Source: Burkholderiales bacterium
GTDB taxonomy: Bacteria; Pseudomonadota; Gammaproteobacteria; Burkholderiales; Burkholderiaceae_C
Reading direction: 5' to 3'
Length of the DNA stretch: 37,989 bases
NCBI GenBank assembly: GCA_016185015.1
Contig: JACPOI010000004.1
Span: 93,778 to 131,766, forward strand
Part shown: one piece after another, positions 1-9,791 of the stretch
Layout: every line of letters starts with the position of its first letter
How positions within the stretch are numbered: the stretch's first letter is position 1
The notes under the pieces: generated by a model
What the model was told of the DNA's origin: nothing
The model's database searches: none
What the model saw: the letters and a program-made list of their open reading frames with translations, nothing else
Made by a program: the position numbers and the translations under genes

Positions 1-612
1 AACGGCGGTACCGTGGTCGACACCCTGCGCGTGCCCATGCGCAACCCCGACTTCGCTCCCTTCCTGCAGAAGGTGCGTGACGCCAAGCCCGACGGCCTCT
101 TCGTCTTCGTGCCCTCGGGCGCCGGCGCAGCCGTCATGAAGCAGTTCCTAGAGCGCGGCATGGACAAGGCCGGCATCAAGCTCATCGGCCCGGGCGACAT
201 CACCGATGACGACCAGCTCAACGACATGGGCGATGGCGCCCTGGGCGTGGTCACCTCGCACTTCTACTCGGCCCACCATCCCTCGGCCACCAACAAGAAG
301 TTCGTGGAAGCCTTCAAGAAGGCCAACAAGGGCATGCGCCCGAACTTCATGGCTGTCGGCGGCTATGACGGCATGCGCGTGATCTACGAAGCGCTCAAGG
401 CCTCCAAGGGCCAGGGCGGTGGTGACGGCCTGCTGGCTGCCATGAAGGGCCAGGTCTGGGAAAGCCCGCGCGGCCCGATGTTCATCGACGCGCAGACCCG
501 TGACGTCGTGCACAACATCTACCTGCGCAAGGTGGAGAAGGTGGGCGGCGAACTGCACAACGTGGAATTTGACGTGATCAAGGACGTCAAGGACCCGGGC
601 AAGACGAAGTGA
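1..612 (+). CDS. ABC transporter substrate-binding protein, branched-chain amino acid (LivK/HAAT) type, 5' partial
   Basis: The reading frame is open from the first base of the window and ends with TGA at 612, so only the C-terminal ~203 residues are present. The text resembles the second lobe of periplasmic Leu/Ile/Val-type (peripla_BP_6) receptors: a PDGLFVFVPSGAGAAVMKQF-like segment, then a ligand-lobe segment with GGYDGMRVIYEAL and a terminal FDVIKDV. It would capture a solute in the periplasm and hand it to the LivHM permease encoded directly downstream. Beside aromatic-degradation genes, HAAT systems often carry aromatic acids rather than amino acids; that is inference here. A hairpin with a T-run lies just after the stop and could keep its transcript level above that of the permease genes. 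Confidence 0.85.
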   Translation, partial: NGGTVVDTLRVPMRNPDFAPFLQKVRDAKPDGLFVFVPSGAGAAVMKQFLERGMDKAGIKLIGPGDITDDDQLNDMGDGALGVVTSHFYSAHHPSATNKKFVEAFKKANKGMRPNFMAVGGYDGMRVIYEALKASKGQGGGDGLLAAMKGQVWESPRGPMFIDAQTRDVVHNIYLRKVEKVGGELHNVEFDVIKDVKDPGKTK

Positions 613-622
613 TGCCCGGCCC

Positions 623-663
623 GTGGACGCCTCCGGTCAGGGGGTGTCCATGGGTTTTTTTTT
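623..663 (+). terminator. Intrinsic terminator or attenuator between livK-type gene and livH
   Basis: An 8-bp stem, 623-630 with 643-650 (one G-T pair), is followed by nine T residues at 655-663. It sits inside what should be one transport operon, so it may cause partial termination after the binding-protein gene. Its loop contains CCGGTCAGGG (633-642), which is exactly complementary to 665-674, giving an alternative hairpin that straddles the T-run. Confidence 0.6.
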
Positions 664-692
664 GCCCTGACCGGACGTGACCCGAGCCATTC

Positions 693-1568
693 ATGCTGAC
701 GATTCTGTTTGACGGCATTGCCTACGGCATGCTGCTGTTTATCCTGGCGGTCGGCCTGTCCGTGACCATGGGTTTGATGAACTTCATCAACCTGGCCCAC
801 GGCGCTTTCGCCATGGTGGGGGGCTACGCCACCGTGCTGCTGATGCAGCGTTATGACGTGCCCTTCCTCGTGTGCCTGCCGCTGGCCTTCGTGGGCGTGG
901 CCCTGCTGGGCGCCGTGCTGGAGCGCACGCTCTACCGTCCGATGTACAGCAGGCCGCACCTGGACCAGGTGCTGTTCTCCATCGGCCTGACCTTCATGGC
1001 CGTGGCCGCCATGGACTACTTCATGACCTCCAGCCAGCAGATCATCCATTTGCCCGAGTGGCTCAAAGGGCGCACCGAGATCGGCGACGGCCCCTGGATG
1101 CTGGGCATGGGGCACTACCGGCTCTTCATCATCGCGATCTGCGCGGCACTCACCATCGGCCTGCAGTACATCCTGGCGAAAACCCGTTTCGGCAGCCGCC
1201 TGCGCGCATCGGTCGATGACCAGCGCGTGGCCGCCGGCCTGGGCATCAACGTCAACGTCGTGTTCCTGCTGACCTTCGCGGTCGGCTCCGGCCTGGCCGG
1301 TCTGGGCGGTGCGCTGGGCGCCGAGGTGCTGGGCATGGACCCGAGCTTCCCGCTCAAGAACATGATCTATTTCCTGATCGTCGTGGCGGTCGGCGGCACC
1401 TCGTCCATCACCGGCCCGCTCTTGGCGGCACTGTTGCTGGGCATTGCCGACGTGGCTGGCAAGTACTACATCCCGCGCTTCGGCGCCTTCATCGTCTATT
1501 TCCTGATGATCGTGATCCTGATCTGGCGCCCCCAGGGCCTGTTCGTGCGCAAGGGGGGCAAGGCATGA
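693..1568 (+). CDS. livH: Branched-chain amino acid ABC transporter permease LivH-type
   Basis: A 291-residue polytopic membrane protein of the LivH family, the usual length for it. The N-terminus has the family's GLMNFINLAHGAF segment (about residues 27-40), followed by repeated hydrophobic helices; the C-terminus has the VGGTSSITGPLLAALLLG segment. It should form half of the inner-membrane channel with LivM. The gene starts 80 bp after the binding-protein stop, with a terminator-like hairpin in between, and overlaps livM by the ATGA arrangement, which implies coupled translation. Substrate is not readable from sequence; proximity to the pmd operon makes an aromatic acid plausible. Confidence 0.9.
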   Translation: MLTILFDGIAYGMLLFILAVGLSVTMGLMNFINLAHGAFAMVGGYATVLLMQRYDVPFLVCLPLAFVGVALLGAVLERTLYRPMYSRPHLDQVLFSIGLTFMAVAAMDYFMTSSQQIIHLPEWLKGRTEIGDGPWMLGMGHYRLFIIAICAALTIGLQYILAKTRFGSRLRASVDDQRVAAGLGINVNVVFLLTFAVGSGLAGLGGALGAEVLGMDPSFPLKNMIYFLIVVAVGGTSSITGPLLAALLLGIADVAGKYYIPRFGAFIVYFLMIVILIWRPQGLFVRKGGKA

Positions 1569-2523
1569 AAAACGCAATGCAATCGCTCCATGACCTGCAG
1601 CGCTGGAAGCTCTGGGAGCCTGCCTTGTGGCTGCTGGCCCTGGCCTCGCCCTGGCTCCTGTCCACCCACGCGCTCATCATCAACGAGATCGCCATCGTCG
1701 CGCTGTTTGCGGTGTCGCTGGATCTGATCCTGGGTTACGCGGGCATCGTGTCGCTCGGTCATGCAGCCTTCTTCGGCATGGGCGCCTATGCGGCGGCCCT
1801 GTTCGCCAAGCTGGTCATGCCCGATCCGCTGGTGGGCCTAGCCTTCGCCATTGTGGTGTCCACGCTGCTGGGCGCGGTCTGCTCGCTGACCATCATGCGC
1901 GGCACCGACCTCACCCGACTCATGGTGACCATGGGCGTGGCCATGATCCTGATGGAGCTGGCCAACAAGCTGGACATCACCGGCGGGGCCGATGGCCTGC
2001 AAGGTGTGATCATGGGCCCGCTGCTCGGCCGCTTCGAATTCGACCTGCAGGGCCAGACGGCGGCCTGGTATTCGATCAGCGTGCTGCTGGTGCTGTTCGT
2101 GCTGGCGCGCCGGCTGGTGCACTCGCCGCTGGGCGGCACGCTCAAGGCCCTGCGTGACAACCGTTTGCGCGCCATGGCCATCGGCATTCCGGTGACCTCG
2201 CGCCTGGCCGTGATCTACACCATCGCCGCCGGCGTGGCCGGTGCGGCTGGTGGCCTGATGGCCCAGACCACGAGCTTTGCCTCGGTGGACCTGTTCGCCT
2301 TCGACCGCTCGGCCGACCTGATGCTGCTGGTGGTCATCGGCGGCACCGGCTGGCTGTATGGCGGCGTGGCCGGTGCCATCGTCTTCAAGGTCATGCAGGA
2401 CTGGATCTCTTCCATCACCCCGCAGTACTGGACCTTCTGGATCGGTCTCTTCCTGGTGGTGCTGATGCTGGTCGGTCGGGACCGCCTGATCCGCCCCCAC
2501 ACCTGGTTCGGGGGCAAGAAATC

Positions 2524-2527
<4 letters not shown>
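1565..2527 (+). CDS. livM: Branched-chain amino acid ABC transporter permease LivM-type
   Basis: A 320-residue membrane protein of the LivM family, second half of the channel. The characteristic segment SLDLILGYAGIVSLGHAAFF lies near residues 52-72, and the conserved cytoplasmic-loop stretch LKALRDNRLRAMAIGIPV (about 193-210) is typical of permeases that dock an ABC ATPase. It starts inside the livH stop (ATGA, 1565-1568) and its own stop overlaps the livG start in the same way, so the four genes are translationally chained. Confidence 0.9.
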
Positions 2528-3286
<759 letters not shown>

Positions 3287-3294
<8 letters not shown>

Positions 3295-3991
3295 ACTCCT
3301 CAAGGTCGAGAACCTCAGCGCCGGCTACGGCGAGGCCGTGGTGCTGAACAATGTGTCGGTGAGCCTGGCCCCCGGCCAGACCCTGGCACTGTTGGGCCGC
3401 AACGGCACCGGCAAGACCACCTTCATGAACACCCTGGCCGGCGCCACGCGCCAGCACGGCGGCAGCATCACCTTCGACGGCGCAGCCCTGCACAAGGTCC
3501 CGCTGCACCTGCGGGCCAAGGCCGGTATCGGCTGGGTGCCGCAGGAGCGCAATATCTTCAAGTCGCTCACGGTGGATGAGAACCTCACCGCCGTGGCCCG
3601 CCCGGGCCCGTGGACGCCGGCGCGTGCCTACGAGATGTTCCCGCGCCTGGCCGAACGCAAGACCAATCTGGGCACCCAGCTTTCGGGTGGCGAGCAGCAG
3701 ATGCTGGCCGTGGCCCGTGCCCTGGTGCTCAACCCCAAGCTGCTGCTGCTGGACGAGCCGCTCGAAGGCCTGGCACCGATCATCGTGCAGGAGTTGCTGC
3801 GCGCCATTCGCCGCATCACGCGCGAAGAAGGCCTGTCGGCCATCATCGTCGAGCAGCACCCGCAGGCCATCCTGGCCATCTCGGACGTGGCGGCCGTGCT
3901 GGACCGCGGCACCGTGGTGCATTCCGGTACGGCGCAGTCGCTGCTGGACCAGCCCGAACTGCTGGACCGTCTGCTGGGCGTGGCGCGCTGA
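3287..3991 (+). CDS. livF: Branched-chain amino acid ABC transporter ATP-binding protein LivF-type
   Basis: A 234-residue ABC ATPase with Walker A GRNGTGKTT (about 37-45), a canonical signature LSGGEQQMLAVARAL, Walker B LLLLDEP and the switch histidine in IIVEQH. This is the LivF partner of LivG. I chose the ATG at 3287, giving MAELLKVENL, because family similarity begins there; the frame stays open upstream to 3194, but that part only shadows livG. The 8-bp overlap with livG indicates translational coupling. It closes the liv operon. Confidence 0.9.
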
Positions 3992-4009
3992 GCGCCTCCG
4001 CTCTTTTTT
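3990..4009 (+). terminator. Weak terminator-like hairpin after livF
   Basis: A 5-bp stem GAGCG/CGCTC (3990-3994 with 3999-4003, 4-nt loop) overlaps the livF stop codon and is followed at once by six T residues. The short stem makes it a weak or partial terminator ahead of the Bug-receptor gene. Confidence 0.4.
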
Positions 4010-4028
4010 CTACACAAGGAGATCACCC

Positions 4029-4997
4029 ATGAACCTGCTGAATCGCCGTGCCCTCGTGGCCGTGCTGGCTGCAACCCTGACCTCCGCCGGCTGGGCCCAG
4101 TCCTTCCCGAGCAAGCCCCTGCGCATCATCGTCCCCTTCGGCGCCGGTGGTGTAGCCGACCTGACGGCCCGCACCGTGGGCCAGAAGCTGAGCCAGACCC
4201 TGGGCCAGCCGGTCGTGATCGAGAACAAGCCCGGCGCCGGTGGCGTGGGCGCTGCCGACACGGTGGCCAAGTCGGCACCGGATGGCCATACCCTCTTGCT
4301 GATGTCCAACGCCAGCGCTGTCACTGCCACGCTGTTCAACAAGCTGCCCTATGACACGGTCAAGGACTTCACGCCCGTCAGCACCCTGGGTTTCTTCGAC
4401 ATCGCAGTGGTGACGGCGACCGAATCCAAGTTCAAGACGCTGGGTGAAGTGCTGGCTTACGCCAAGGCCAATCCTGGCAAGCTGAATGTGGGCAGCATCA
4501 ACATCGGCAGCACCCAGAACCTGGCGGCCGAGCTGTTCAAGTCCAATGCGGGCGTGGACATGCAGATCGTGCCTTTCAACGGCACGCCGGCCGTCGTCAA
4601 CGCCCTGCGTGGCGGTCAGATCGACGTGGCCGTCGAGATCGTCTCGCCCATCATGGGCCAGATCAAGGGCGGCGCCCTGCGTGCGCTGGCCATCACCGAC
4701 ACGGAGCGTTCGGCCCTGCTGCCTGACGTGCCGACCACCAAGGAGGCTGGCTTGCCCAACTACCAGGCCTCGTCTTGGAATGCGCTGGCCGTGCCCGCTG
4801 GAACGCCCAAGGACGTGGTGGCGCGCCTGCACCGTGAGATTGCCGCTGCGGTCAAGGACCCTGAGGTCAGCAAGAAGCTGCGTGATCTGAACATCGAGCC
4901 GCGCTCCAGCACGCCGGAGCAGACCCAGGCCTTCCTGCAGAGCGAAATCAAGCGCTGGGGTGATGTGATCGTCAAGGCCAATATCCCCCGCCAGTAA
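4029..4997 (+). CDS. Bug/TctC-family tripartite tricarboxylate-type periplasmic binding protein
   Basis: A 322-residue secreted protein of the Bug family, which is strongly expanded in Burkholderiales. Residues 1-23 form a signal peptide ending in SAGWAQ, and the mature protein begins with the family hallmark SKPLRIIVPFGAGGVADLTAR and later GQPVVIENKPGAGG. Such receptors bind small carboxylates or amides; some work with TctAB permeases, but many, like this one, are orphans with no permease beside them. The start at 4029 has a good AAGGAG site at 4016-4021. It has its own strong terminator at 5019-5056. It sits directly after the liv operon, so a role in uptake or sensing of aromatic acids is a guess from context only. 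Confidence 0.88.
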   Translation: MNLLNRRALVAVLAATLTSAGWAQSFPSKPLRIIVPFGAGGVADLTARTVGQKLSQTLGQPVVIENKPGAGGVGAADTVAKSAPDGHTLLLMSNASAVTATLFNKLPYDTVKDFTPVSTLGFFDIAVVTATESKFKTLGEVLAYAKANPGKLNVGSINIGSTQNLAAELFKSNAGVDMQIVPFNGTPAVVNALRGGQIDVAVEIVSPIMGQIKGGALRALAITDTERSALLPDVPTTKEAGLPNYQASSWNALAVPAGTPKDVVARLHREIAAAVKDPEVSKKLRDLNIEPRSSTPEQTQAFLQSEIKRWGDVIVKANIPRQ

Positions 4998-5018
4998 GAC
5001 AGCCGGGTCCGCCCGCGC

Positions 5019-5056
5019 AGGCCGTCGCCGAGTGGATCGGCGACGGCCTTTTTTTT
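5019..5056 (+). terminator. Strong intrinsic terminator after the Bug-receptor gene
   Basis: A perfect 12-bp stem (5019-5030 with 5038-5049, 7-nt loop) is followed by a run of T residues to 5056. This is a textbook rho-independent terminator ending the liv/Bug block. Confidence 0.9.
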
Positions 5057-5227
5057 GTATCCGGCGTCACGTGCCGGTCGGCCGATTTGCTGTCGGTCAG
5101 CGATCGCTATGATCAAAATAGCTGTGACCTATTGACCTTAAAAGCGTGATTAATTGGTGCGTGGGATACTTCGTTTTGGTCAGATGCAGGGCGCCGTGCT
5201 TCCTGGTCAATACCTAGGAGACACCAC

Positions 5228-6838
5228 TTGAACACCACCCACACCACGCTGACCGTTCAGCAACGCCTGGGCGCCGGCTTCGGCCTCATCCTCCTGATCC
5301 TGGTCACGCTCAGCGTGATCGGCCTGGTTGAGGTGCGGCAGATCCGCGCCGCCCTGGAGGAAAACGCCAGCAAGAACTCGGTGATCCAGCGCTACGCCAT
5401 CAATTTCCGCGGCAGCGCGCACGACCGGGCCATCGCCATCCGTGACGTCGCGGCTTCCACCTCGGACGAGGAGTTGCGCCGCGAGGTGGCCGAGATCGAG
5501 CGCCTGGGCGCCTTCTACGCCGCTTCCGCTCGCCCGCTGGACCAGCTGCTGGCACAGGACAAGAGCCTGCCGCCGGAAGTCGGCCGCCTCTACGCCGGTA
5601 TCCAGGCCGTCGAAGCCCGTGTGCTGCCGCTGATCGCCAAGGCCATCGAACTGCGCCGGGCCGGGCAGCGCGACGAGGCGCAGCAGATCGTCTGGCGTGA
5701 TGCCAAGCCCTTGTTCGTGCAGTGGCTGGCCAGCATCAACGCCCTGATCGACTTCGAGGAAAAGATCATCCAGGAGCAACTCGCCCTGGCCCAGCGCGTG
5801 GCCGGCAATTTCACCACCGTCATGCTGAGCCTGACGGTCATCGCCGTGCTGGTTGGCGCGCTGGCGGCCTTCCTGCTTTCGCGCTCGATCCGCCGCGCAC
5901 TCGGGGCCGAGCCCTGGCAGGTCAAGGCCGTGGCCGACGCTGTGCGCGCAGGCGATCTGGCTGCCCCGATCCCGGTGAACGGCGCGGCTGAAGGCAGCGT
6001 CATTGTGGCCATGGAGGCCATGCGCGACAGCCTGGTCAGCGTGGTCGGTGGCGTGCGCGCCTCGTCCCAGCGCGTGGCCACGTCGGCCGCCGAGATCGAT
6101 CGCGGCAACCGTGACCTGTCCAGCCGGACCGAAAGCCAGGCCAGCTCACTGGAGCAGACCGCCGCCTCCATGGAGGAACTGGGCTCCACCGTCAAACAGA
6201 ACGCCGACAACGCCCGCCAGGCCAACCAGCTGGCCCAGACCGCCAGCACGGTGGCCATGCAGGGCGGTGAGGTGGTGGCCCAGGTGGTGGACACCATGAA
6301 GGGCATCAACGACAGCTCCAGGAAGATCGCCGACATCATCAGCGTGATCGACGGCATCGCCTTCCAGACCAACATCCTGGCGCTGAACGCCGCGGTGGAA
6401 GCCGCGCGGGCCGGCGAGCAGGGCCGCGGCTTTGCCGTGGTGGCCAGCGAAGTGCGTTCGCTCGCCGGGCGCAGTGCCGAGGCGGCGCGCGAGATCAAGT
6501 CGCTCATCTCGGCCAGTGTCGACCGCGTGGAGCAGGGCAGCGCCCTGGTGGACCGCGCCGGTGCGACCATGAACGAGGTGGTGGGCGCCATCCGCCGCGT
6601 CACCGACATCATGGGCGAGATCAGCACGGCCAGCGTCGAGCAGAGCCAGGGCGTGAGCCAGGTAGGTGAGGCCGTGACGAACATGGACCAGGCTACGCAG
6701 CAGAACGCCGCTCTGGTCGAGCAGATGGCTGCTGCCGCCGCCGGCCTGAAGGATCAGGCCCAGGACCTGGTGCAGGCTGTTACGGTCTTCAAGCTCGCCG
6801 ACTACCGCTCAGGCCTGCCGCAGCTGGGCATGGGCTGA
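5228..6838 (+). CDS. Methyl-accepting chemotaxis protein
   Basis: A 536-residue inner-membrane chemoreceptor. It has one transmembrane segment at about 17-35, a periplasmic four-helix-type sensor domain to about 195, a second membrane segment at 196-218, a short HAMP-like region, and a long signalling hairpin. The highly conserved tip, including [20 protein letters not shown] and then [17 protein letters not shown], is at about 379-415. There is no CheR-docking pentapeptide at the C-terminus. The start codon is TTG at 5228, supported by a TAGGAG site at 5215-5220. It lies between transport genes and an aromatic-degradation cluster, so it may steer cells toward an aromatic acid; the ligand cannot be read from sequence. 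Confidence 0.93.
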   Translation: MNTTHTTLTVQQRLGAGFGLILLILVTLSVIGLVEVRQIRAALEENASKNSVIQRYAINFRGSAHDRAIAIRDVAASTSDEELRREVAEIERLGAFYAASARPLDQLLAQDKSLPPEVGRLYAGIQAVEARVLPLIAKAIELRRAGQRDEAQQIVWRDAKPLFVQWLASINALIDFEEKIIQEQLALAQRVAGNFTTVMLSLTVIAVLVGALAAFLLSRSIRRALGAEPWQVKAVADAVRAGDLAAPIPVNGAAEGSVIVAMEAMRDSLVSVVGGVRASSQRVATSAAEIDRGNRDLSSRTESQASSLEQTAASMEELGSTVKQNADNARQANQLAQTASTVAMQGGEVVAQVVDTMKGINDSSRKIADIISVIDGIAFQTNILALNAAVEAARAGEQGRGFAVVASEVRSLAGRSAEAAREIKSLISASVDRVEQGSALVDRAGATMNEVVGAIRRVTDIMGEISTASVEQSQGVSQVGEAVTNMDQATQQNAALVEQMAAAAAGLKDQAQDLVQAVTVFKLADYRSGLPQLGMG

Positions 6839-6899
6839 GCCGAGGGGTTTTCCGGCGGCGCCAGTCCAGGCTTGCGGCCCGCAGCGGCGCCCTTGAGAC

Positions 6900-7751
6900 T
6901 TACCAGCTGAACTTCTCGCCGGGCTCCAGCGGGATCACCTTGGTGGCCGTCTGGCCCAGGGCCTCCATGTACTGCTGCGGCGTGCCGCGGTTCAGCGGGT
7001 TGGTGCCGTAGTGCATGGGGATGGCAAAGCGCGGCTTGATGAACTCCCGCGTCGCGTAGGCGGCATCCACCGGCGCGGTGGTGAAGTTGCCGCCGATGGG
7101 GATCAACAGCACGTCGGGCTTGTAGTACTCGCCGATGAACTTCATGTCGCCGAACAGGCCCGTGTCCCCCATGTGGTAGATCTTCTGGCCGTTTTCCAGC
7201 TCGATGATGAAACCCACCGGCTCACCGCCGTAGTGCGACTCGATCTTGCCGCTCTGGGGGTTTTTCCAGGCGAACAGCGAGGAGTGCTCGGCCTTGACCA
7301 TGGTGATCTTCAGGCCCGGCACGTCGGGGAAGGGCACGATCGTGCCGCTCTTGTTCATGCGCGGCGTCAGCTCGGGCGGCAACACGCCCAGGGTGTTGAG
7401 CACCATGTTCAGGTCGCCCGGCGCGATGACCCGCGCCTTGTTCATCAGGGCCAGGTCCGGGGCGTCGGCGATGTGGTCGCCGTGCGCATGGGTGACGAGG
7501 ATCAGGTCCACCTTGCCGAGCTTGCTCAGGTCCTTGTACTCGGCCGGCGTCTTGGGGTTGGGGCGCAGCCAGGGGTCGGTCACGATGACCTTGCCGCTGG
7601 GCGTGGTCAGGCGGAAGGCGGATTGGCCCAGCCAGAGCAGTTCGGCCTTGGCCGCGGTCGCACCCGGCGCTGCCGATGGCGGCGTGATGGCGCAGGCGGC
7701 CAGCAGTGTGCTGGCGAGCATGGTAAACAGACGGAGCAGGGGAGTGCGCAT
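6900..7751 (-). CDS. Metal-dependent hydrolase lipoprotein, metallo-beta-lactamase fold (UPF0173-like)
   Basis: A 283-residue protein. Residues 1-20 form a lipoprotein signal with lipobox LLAAC, so it is probably anchored in the envelope. The rest is a metallo-beta-lactamase fold: the metal motif THAHGDH (about 88-94) is followed by HMGDTGLFGD and an MHYGTNP segment near the C-terminus, as in UPF0173/UlaG-like hydrolases. Most UPF0173 proteins are cytoplasmic, so the lipobox is notable. The substrate is unknown. It is downstream of aroE on the same strand, separated by a 135-bp gap containing a strong palindrome, so it may be transcribed separately. Confidence 0.8.
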   Translation of the reverse strand: MRTPLLRLFTMLASTLLAACAITPPSAAPGATAAKAELLWLGQSAFRLTTPSGKVIVTDPWLRPNPKTPAEYKDLSKLGKVDLILVTHAHGDHIADAPDLALMNKARVIAPGDLNMVLNTLGVLPPELTPRMNKSGTIVPFPDVPGLKITMVKAEHSSLFAWKNPQSGKIESHYGGEPVGFIIELENGQKIYHMGDTGLFGDMKFIGEYYKPDVLLIPIGGNFTTAPVDAAYATREFIKPRFAIPMHYGTNPLNRGTPQQYMEALGQTATKVIPLEPGEKFSW

Positions 7752-7854
7752 GACTTGCCTTTCAGGTCGTTGGAGTCGTCGCGGCCGAGGTTAGGCGCCT
7801 CGGCCGGGCGGGGCAAGTAGGGCTAACGATGGGCGAGGCTGCCACGTCACGATA

Positions 7855-7879
7855 GGCCCATCACAAATTGTGATGGGCC
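7855..7879. repeat. 12-bp perfect palindrome between aroE and the MBL-fold gene
   Basis: GGCCCATCACAA (7855-7866) and its exact complement (7868-7879) flank one base, seven bases beyond the aroE stop codon. There is no T-run on either side. It could form a transcript-ending or stabilising hairpin for the aroE message, or be a dyad operator for the MBL gene. A hairpin is favoured by its closeness to the stop. Confidence 0.5.
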
Positions 7880-7886
7880 CCCGGGC

Positions 7887-8729
7887 TCAGAGCGTGGCTT
7901 CGATCATGCGCCGCAGCTCGGGCGTCACCTCGGGTGTCACGCCGAACCAGCGCGCAAAGGCCGGGCGTGCCTGGTTCAGCAGCATGCCCAGACCGTTGAC
8001 CGTGGGGTTGCCGCGTAGTCGTGCGGCGGCCAGCAGCGGTGTTTCCAGCGGGACGTAGATGACGTCGCACACCAGGGCGTGTTTGGGCAGCCGGTCGAGC
8101 GACAGGGGCAGCGGGTCCTGCCCCTTCATGCCCAGGCTGGTGCTGTTGACCAGCAGGGCCGCGCCGTCCAGCGCATCTTCGCGCTGCTCCCAGGGGTAGG
8201 CGCGGATCGGCCCGCCGAATTCGGCGGCCAGGGCCTGGGCCTTGTCCAGGCTGCGGTTGCACAGGCGGATCTCCTTGGCCCCGCGTTCGGCCAGCGCGAC
8301 CAGGATGGCGCGCGCTGCGCCGCCTGCGCCCAGCACGGTGACCGGCCCGGCGTCGGCGCGCCAATCGGGCTGCGCGTCCAGCAGGCTCTGGATGAAGCCA
8401 TAGGCGTCGTTGTTGTAACCACTCAGCGTGCCGTCGGGTTCGACGACGATGGTGTTGATGGCACCGATGCGCGTGGCCAGCGGGTCGATGCGGTCCATCA
8501 GCGGCATGGCCGCCACCTTGTGCGGGATGGTGATGTTGCAGCCGGCAAAACCCAGGGCGCGCAGTCCGCGCACGGCGTCGGCCAGGCGCTCCGGCAACAC
8601 GGGCAGCAGCACGTAGTCGCCCTTGAGTTGGTGGTGCTGGATCCAGTGCTTGTGGATGGCCGGCGAGCGCGAATGCGCCACCGGCCAGCCCATCACGCCG
8701 GCGAGGGTGTAGTGCTTGTCAGTTGCCAT
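7887..8729 (-). CDS. aroE: Shikimate dehydrogenase (AroE family)
   Basis: A 280-residue NADP(H)-dependent dehydrogenase of the AroE family, close to the usual 270-280 residues. The N-terminal substrate domain shows GWPVAHSRSPAIHKHW (shikimate-binding serines) and NITIPHK with the catalytic lysine. The dinucleotide motif GAGGAARA lies near residue 130, and the NRS(L)DKAQAL stretch follows it. The reaction is 3-dehydroshikimate to shikimate, reversible. It sits 15 bp downstream of the LysR gene that diverges from the pmd operon. This suggests it may oxidise environmental shikimate toward dehydroshikimate and protocatechuate instead of, or as well as, serving biosynthesis; a dehydroshikimate dehydratase is not present here. 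Confidence 0.88.
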   Translation of the reverse strand: MATDKHYTLAGVMGWPVAHSRSPAIHKHWIQHHQLKGDYVLLPVLPERLADAVRGLRALGFAGCNITIPHKVAAMPLMDRIDPLATRIGAINTIVVEPDGTLSGYNNDAYGFIQSLLDAQPDWRADAGPVTVLGAGGAARAILVALAERGAKEIRLCNRSLDKAQALAAEFGGPIRAYPWEQREDALDGAALLVNSTSLGMKGQDPLPLSLDRLPKHALVCDVIYVPLETPLLAAARLRGNPTVNGLGMLLNQARPAFARWFGVTPEVTPELRRMIEATL

Positions 8730-8744
8730 GGTTCAGGGAAGTTG

Positions 8745-9662
8745 TCATGCGGGTGTGGGGGCTGCGCCAAAGACCTCGCCGGCCACCTGCTGGATCAGCT
8801 CCAGCATGGCCTGCTGTGTCATGGTCGTGGTGCGGCCGGCTGCCGTAGCCAGTGCCAGGCGGCTGGCCAGACGGGGTTTTTCGATGGGGCGCGCCTGGTA
8901 GGCCTCGGGCCGCTGCGTGGTGGCCAGCGCGTACTTGGGCAGCACGGCATAACCGGCGCCGTCGGCCACCAGGTCCAGGATGGCAGCCACGCCGTCGATC
9001 TCCAGGCTGATGTCGGGCTTGCAGCCGATGCCGGCCATCTCGGTCTCCACCACCATGCGAATGGCGTTGGGCCGGCTCGGGATGACCAGGGGCAGGGCGC
9101 TCACTTCCTTCAGGCTGACCGGGTGCGTCGTGGCCTTGCCGCGGGGCGGGCGCAGCCCGATCAGGAACAGCTCCTCGTCCATCAGTGGCTGGGTGTTGAG
9201 TTCGGGGCTGGCCGGCGGGTTGTAGAGCAGGGCGATGTCCAGGCGCCCGGTCAGCAGGCCTTCCTGCATGGAAATCGTCAGGCCCTCGCTGATGGACAGC
9301 GCGGCATTGGGCAGGCGCTTGCGGAAGGCGCGTGTGAGCGGTACCGTCAACATGCGGGCAATGCTGGGTGGCAGGCCCAGGGCCACGCGTCCGGCCAGGG
9401 CGCCGCGCACACGACCCAGGTCTTCGCGCGCGCGCTCCACCTGGTGCAGGATGCCGCGGCCGTGCTCCAGCAGCAGCTTGCCGGCATCGGTGGTGGTGAC
9501 GCCGCGGCCGTTGCGCAGCAGCAGGTTCTGCCGCAGTTCCACTTCCAGCAGCCGCACCTGTCGGCTCAGCGCCGGCTGGGCGATGTTGAGCACCCCCGCG
9601 GCGCGCGTGAAACTGCCCAGTTCGGCGACACGCACGAAATATTCGAGTTGTTTCAGGTCCAT
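8745..9662 (-). CDS. LysR-family transcriptional regulator, probable regulator of the pmd operon
   Basis: A 305-residue LysR-type regulator starting at MDLKQLEYF (ATG at 9662). The frame is open for 30 more codons upstream, but those show no family resemblance. The N-terminal winged helix-turn-helix (about residues 1-60) includes GSFTRAAGVLNIAQPALSRQ, followed by a linker helix and an effector domain. It is transcribed divergently from the long protocatechuate operon, the classic arrangement for a LysR activator that responds to a pathway intermediate, and is followed by aroE on the same strand. The aromatic co-inducer is inferred, not shown. Confidence 0.9.
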   Translation of the reverse strand: MDLKQLEYFVRVAELGSFTRAAGVLNIAQPALSRQVRLLEVELRQNLLLRNGRGVTTTDAGKLLLEHGRGILHQVERAREDLGRVRGALAGRVALGLPPSIARMLTVPLTRAFRKRLPNAALSISEGLTISMQEGLLTGRLDIALLYNPPASPELNTQPLMDEELFLIGLRPPRGKATTHPVSLKEVSALPLVIPSRPNAIRMVVETEMAGIGCKPDISLEIDGVAAILDLVADGAGYAVLPKYALATTQRPEAYQARPIEKPRLASRLALATAAGRTTTMTQQAMLELIQQVAGEVFGAAPTPA

Positions 9663-9678
9663 GGTTTGCGGGATAGCT

Positions 9679-9707
9679 TGCCGCCGATTATGCCGAAATG
9701 CGATACC
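9679..9707 (+). promoter_or_regulatory. Candidate promoter and LysR site for the pmd operon
   Basis: TTGCCG (9679-9684) and GATACC (9702-9707) have a 17-bp spacing on the plus strand. The spacer contains a T-N11-A sequence (9691-9703), the minimal LysR-binding shape, in the gap between the divergent LysR gene and the first operon gene. Matches to the sigma-70 consensus are modest. A GC hairpin (9720-9725 with 9735-9740) lies downstream in the presumed leader. Confidence 0.3.
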
Positions 9708-9791
9708 TGCTAGAAACCGCCCCGCCTTGGCACAGCGGGGCAGGGTGGCCACAATCGCTGTCTGTTCTTATCAATTCCCGGTCCCTCCTCC

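Noticed and set aside
519..1577. Long minus-strand open frames across the liv, pmd and other plus-strand genes
   Set aside because: They are rich in His, Gln, Gly and Arg, lack motifs and ribosome sites, and lie opposite clearly conserved genes in high-GC DNA; they are shadows.
5106..5122. GCTAT/ATAGC small inverted repeat upstream of the chemoreceptor
   Set aside because: Only 5-bp arms; similar AT-rich words are frequent in this kind of genome, and no function can be tied to it.
5057..5227. Flagellar sigma-28-type promoter before the chemoreceptor
   Set aside because: A GCCGAT-like word is present, but no matching TAAA-type element lies at the right distance.
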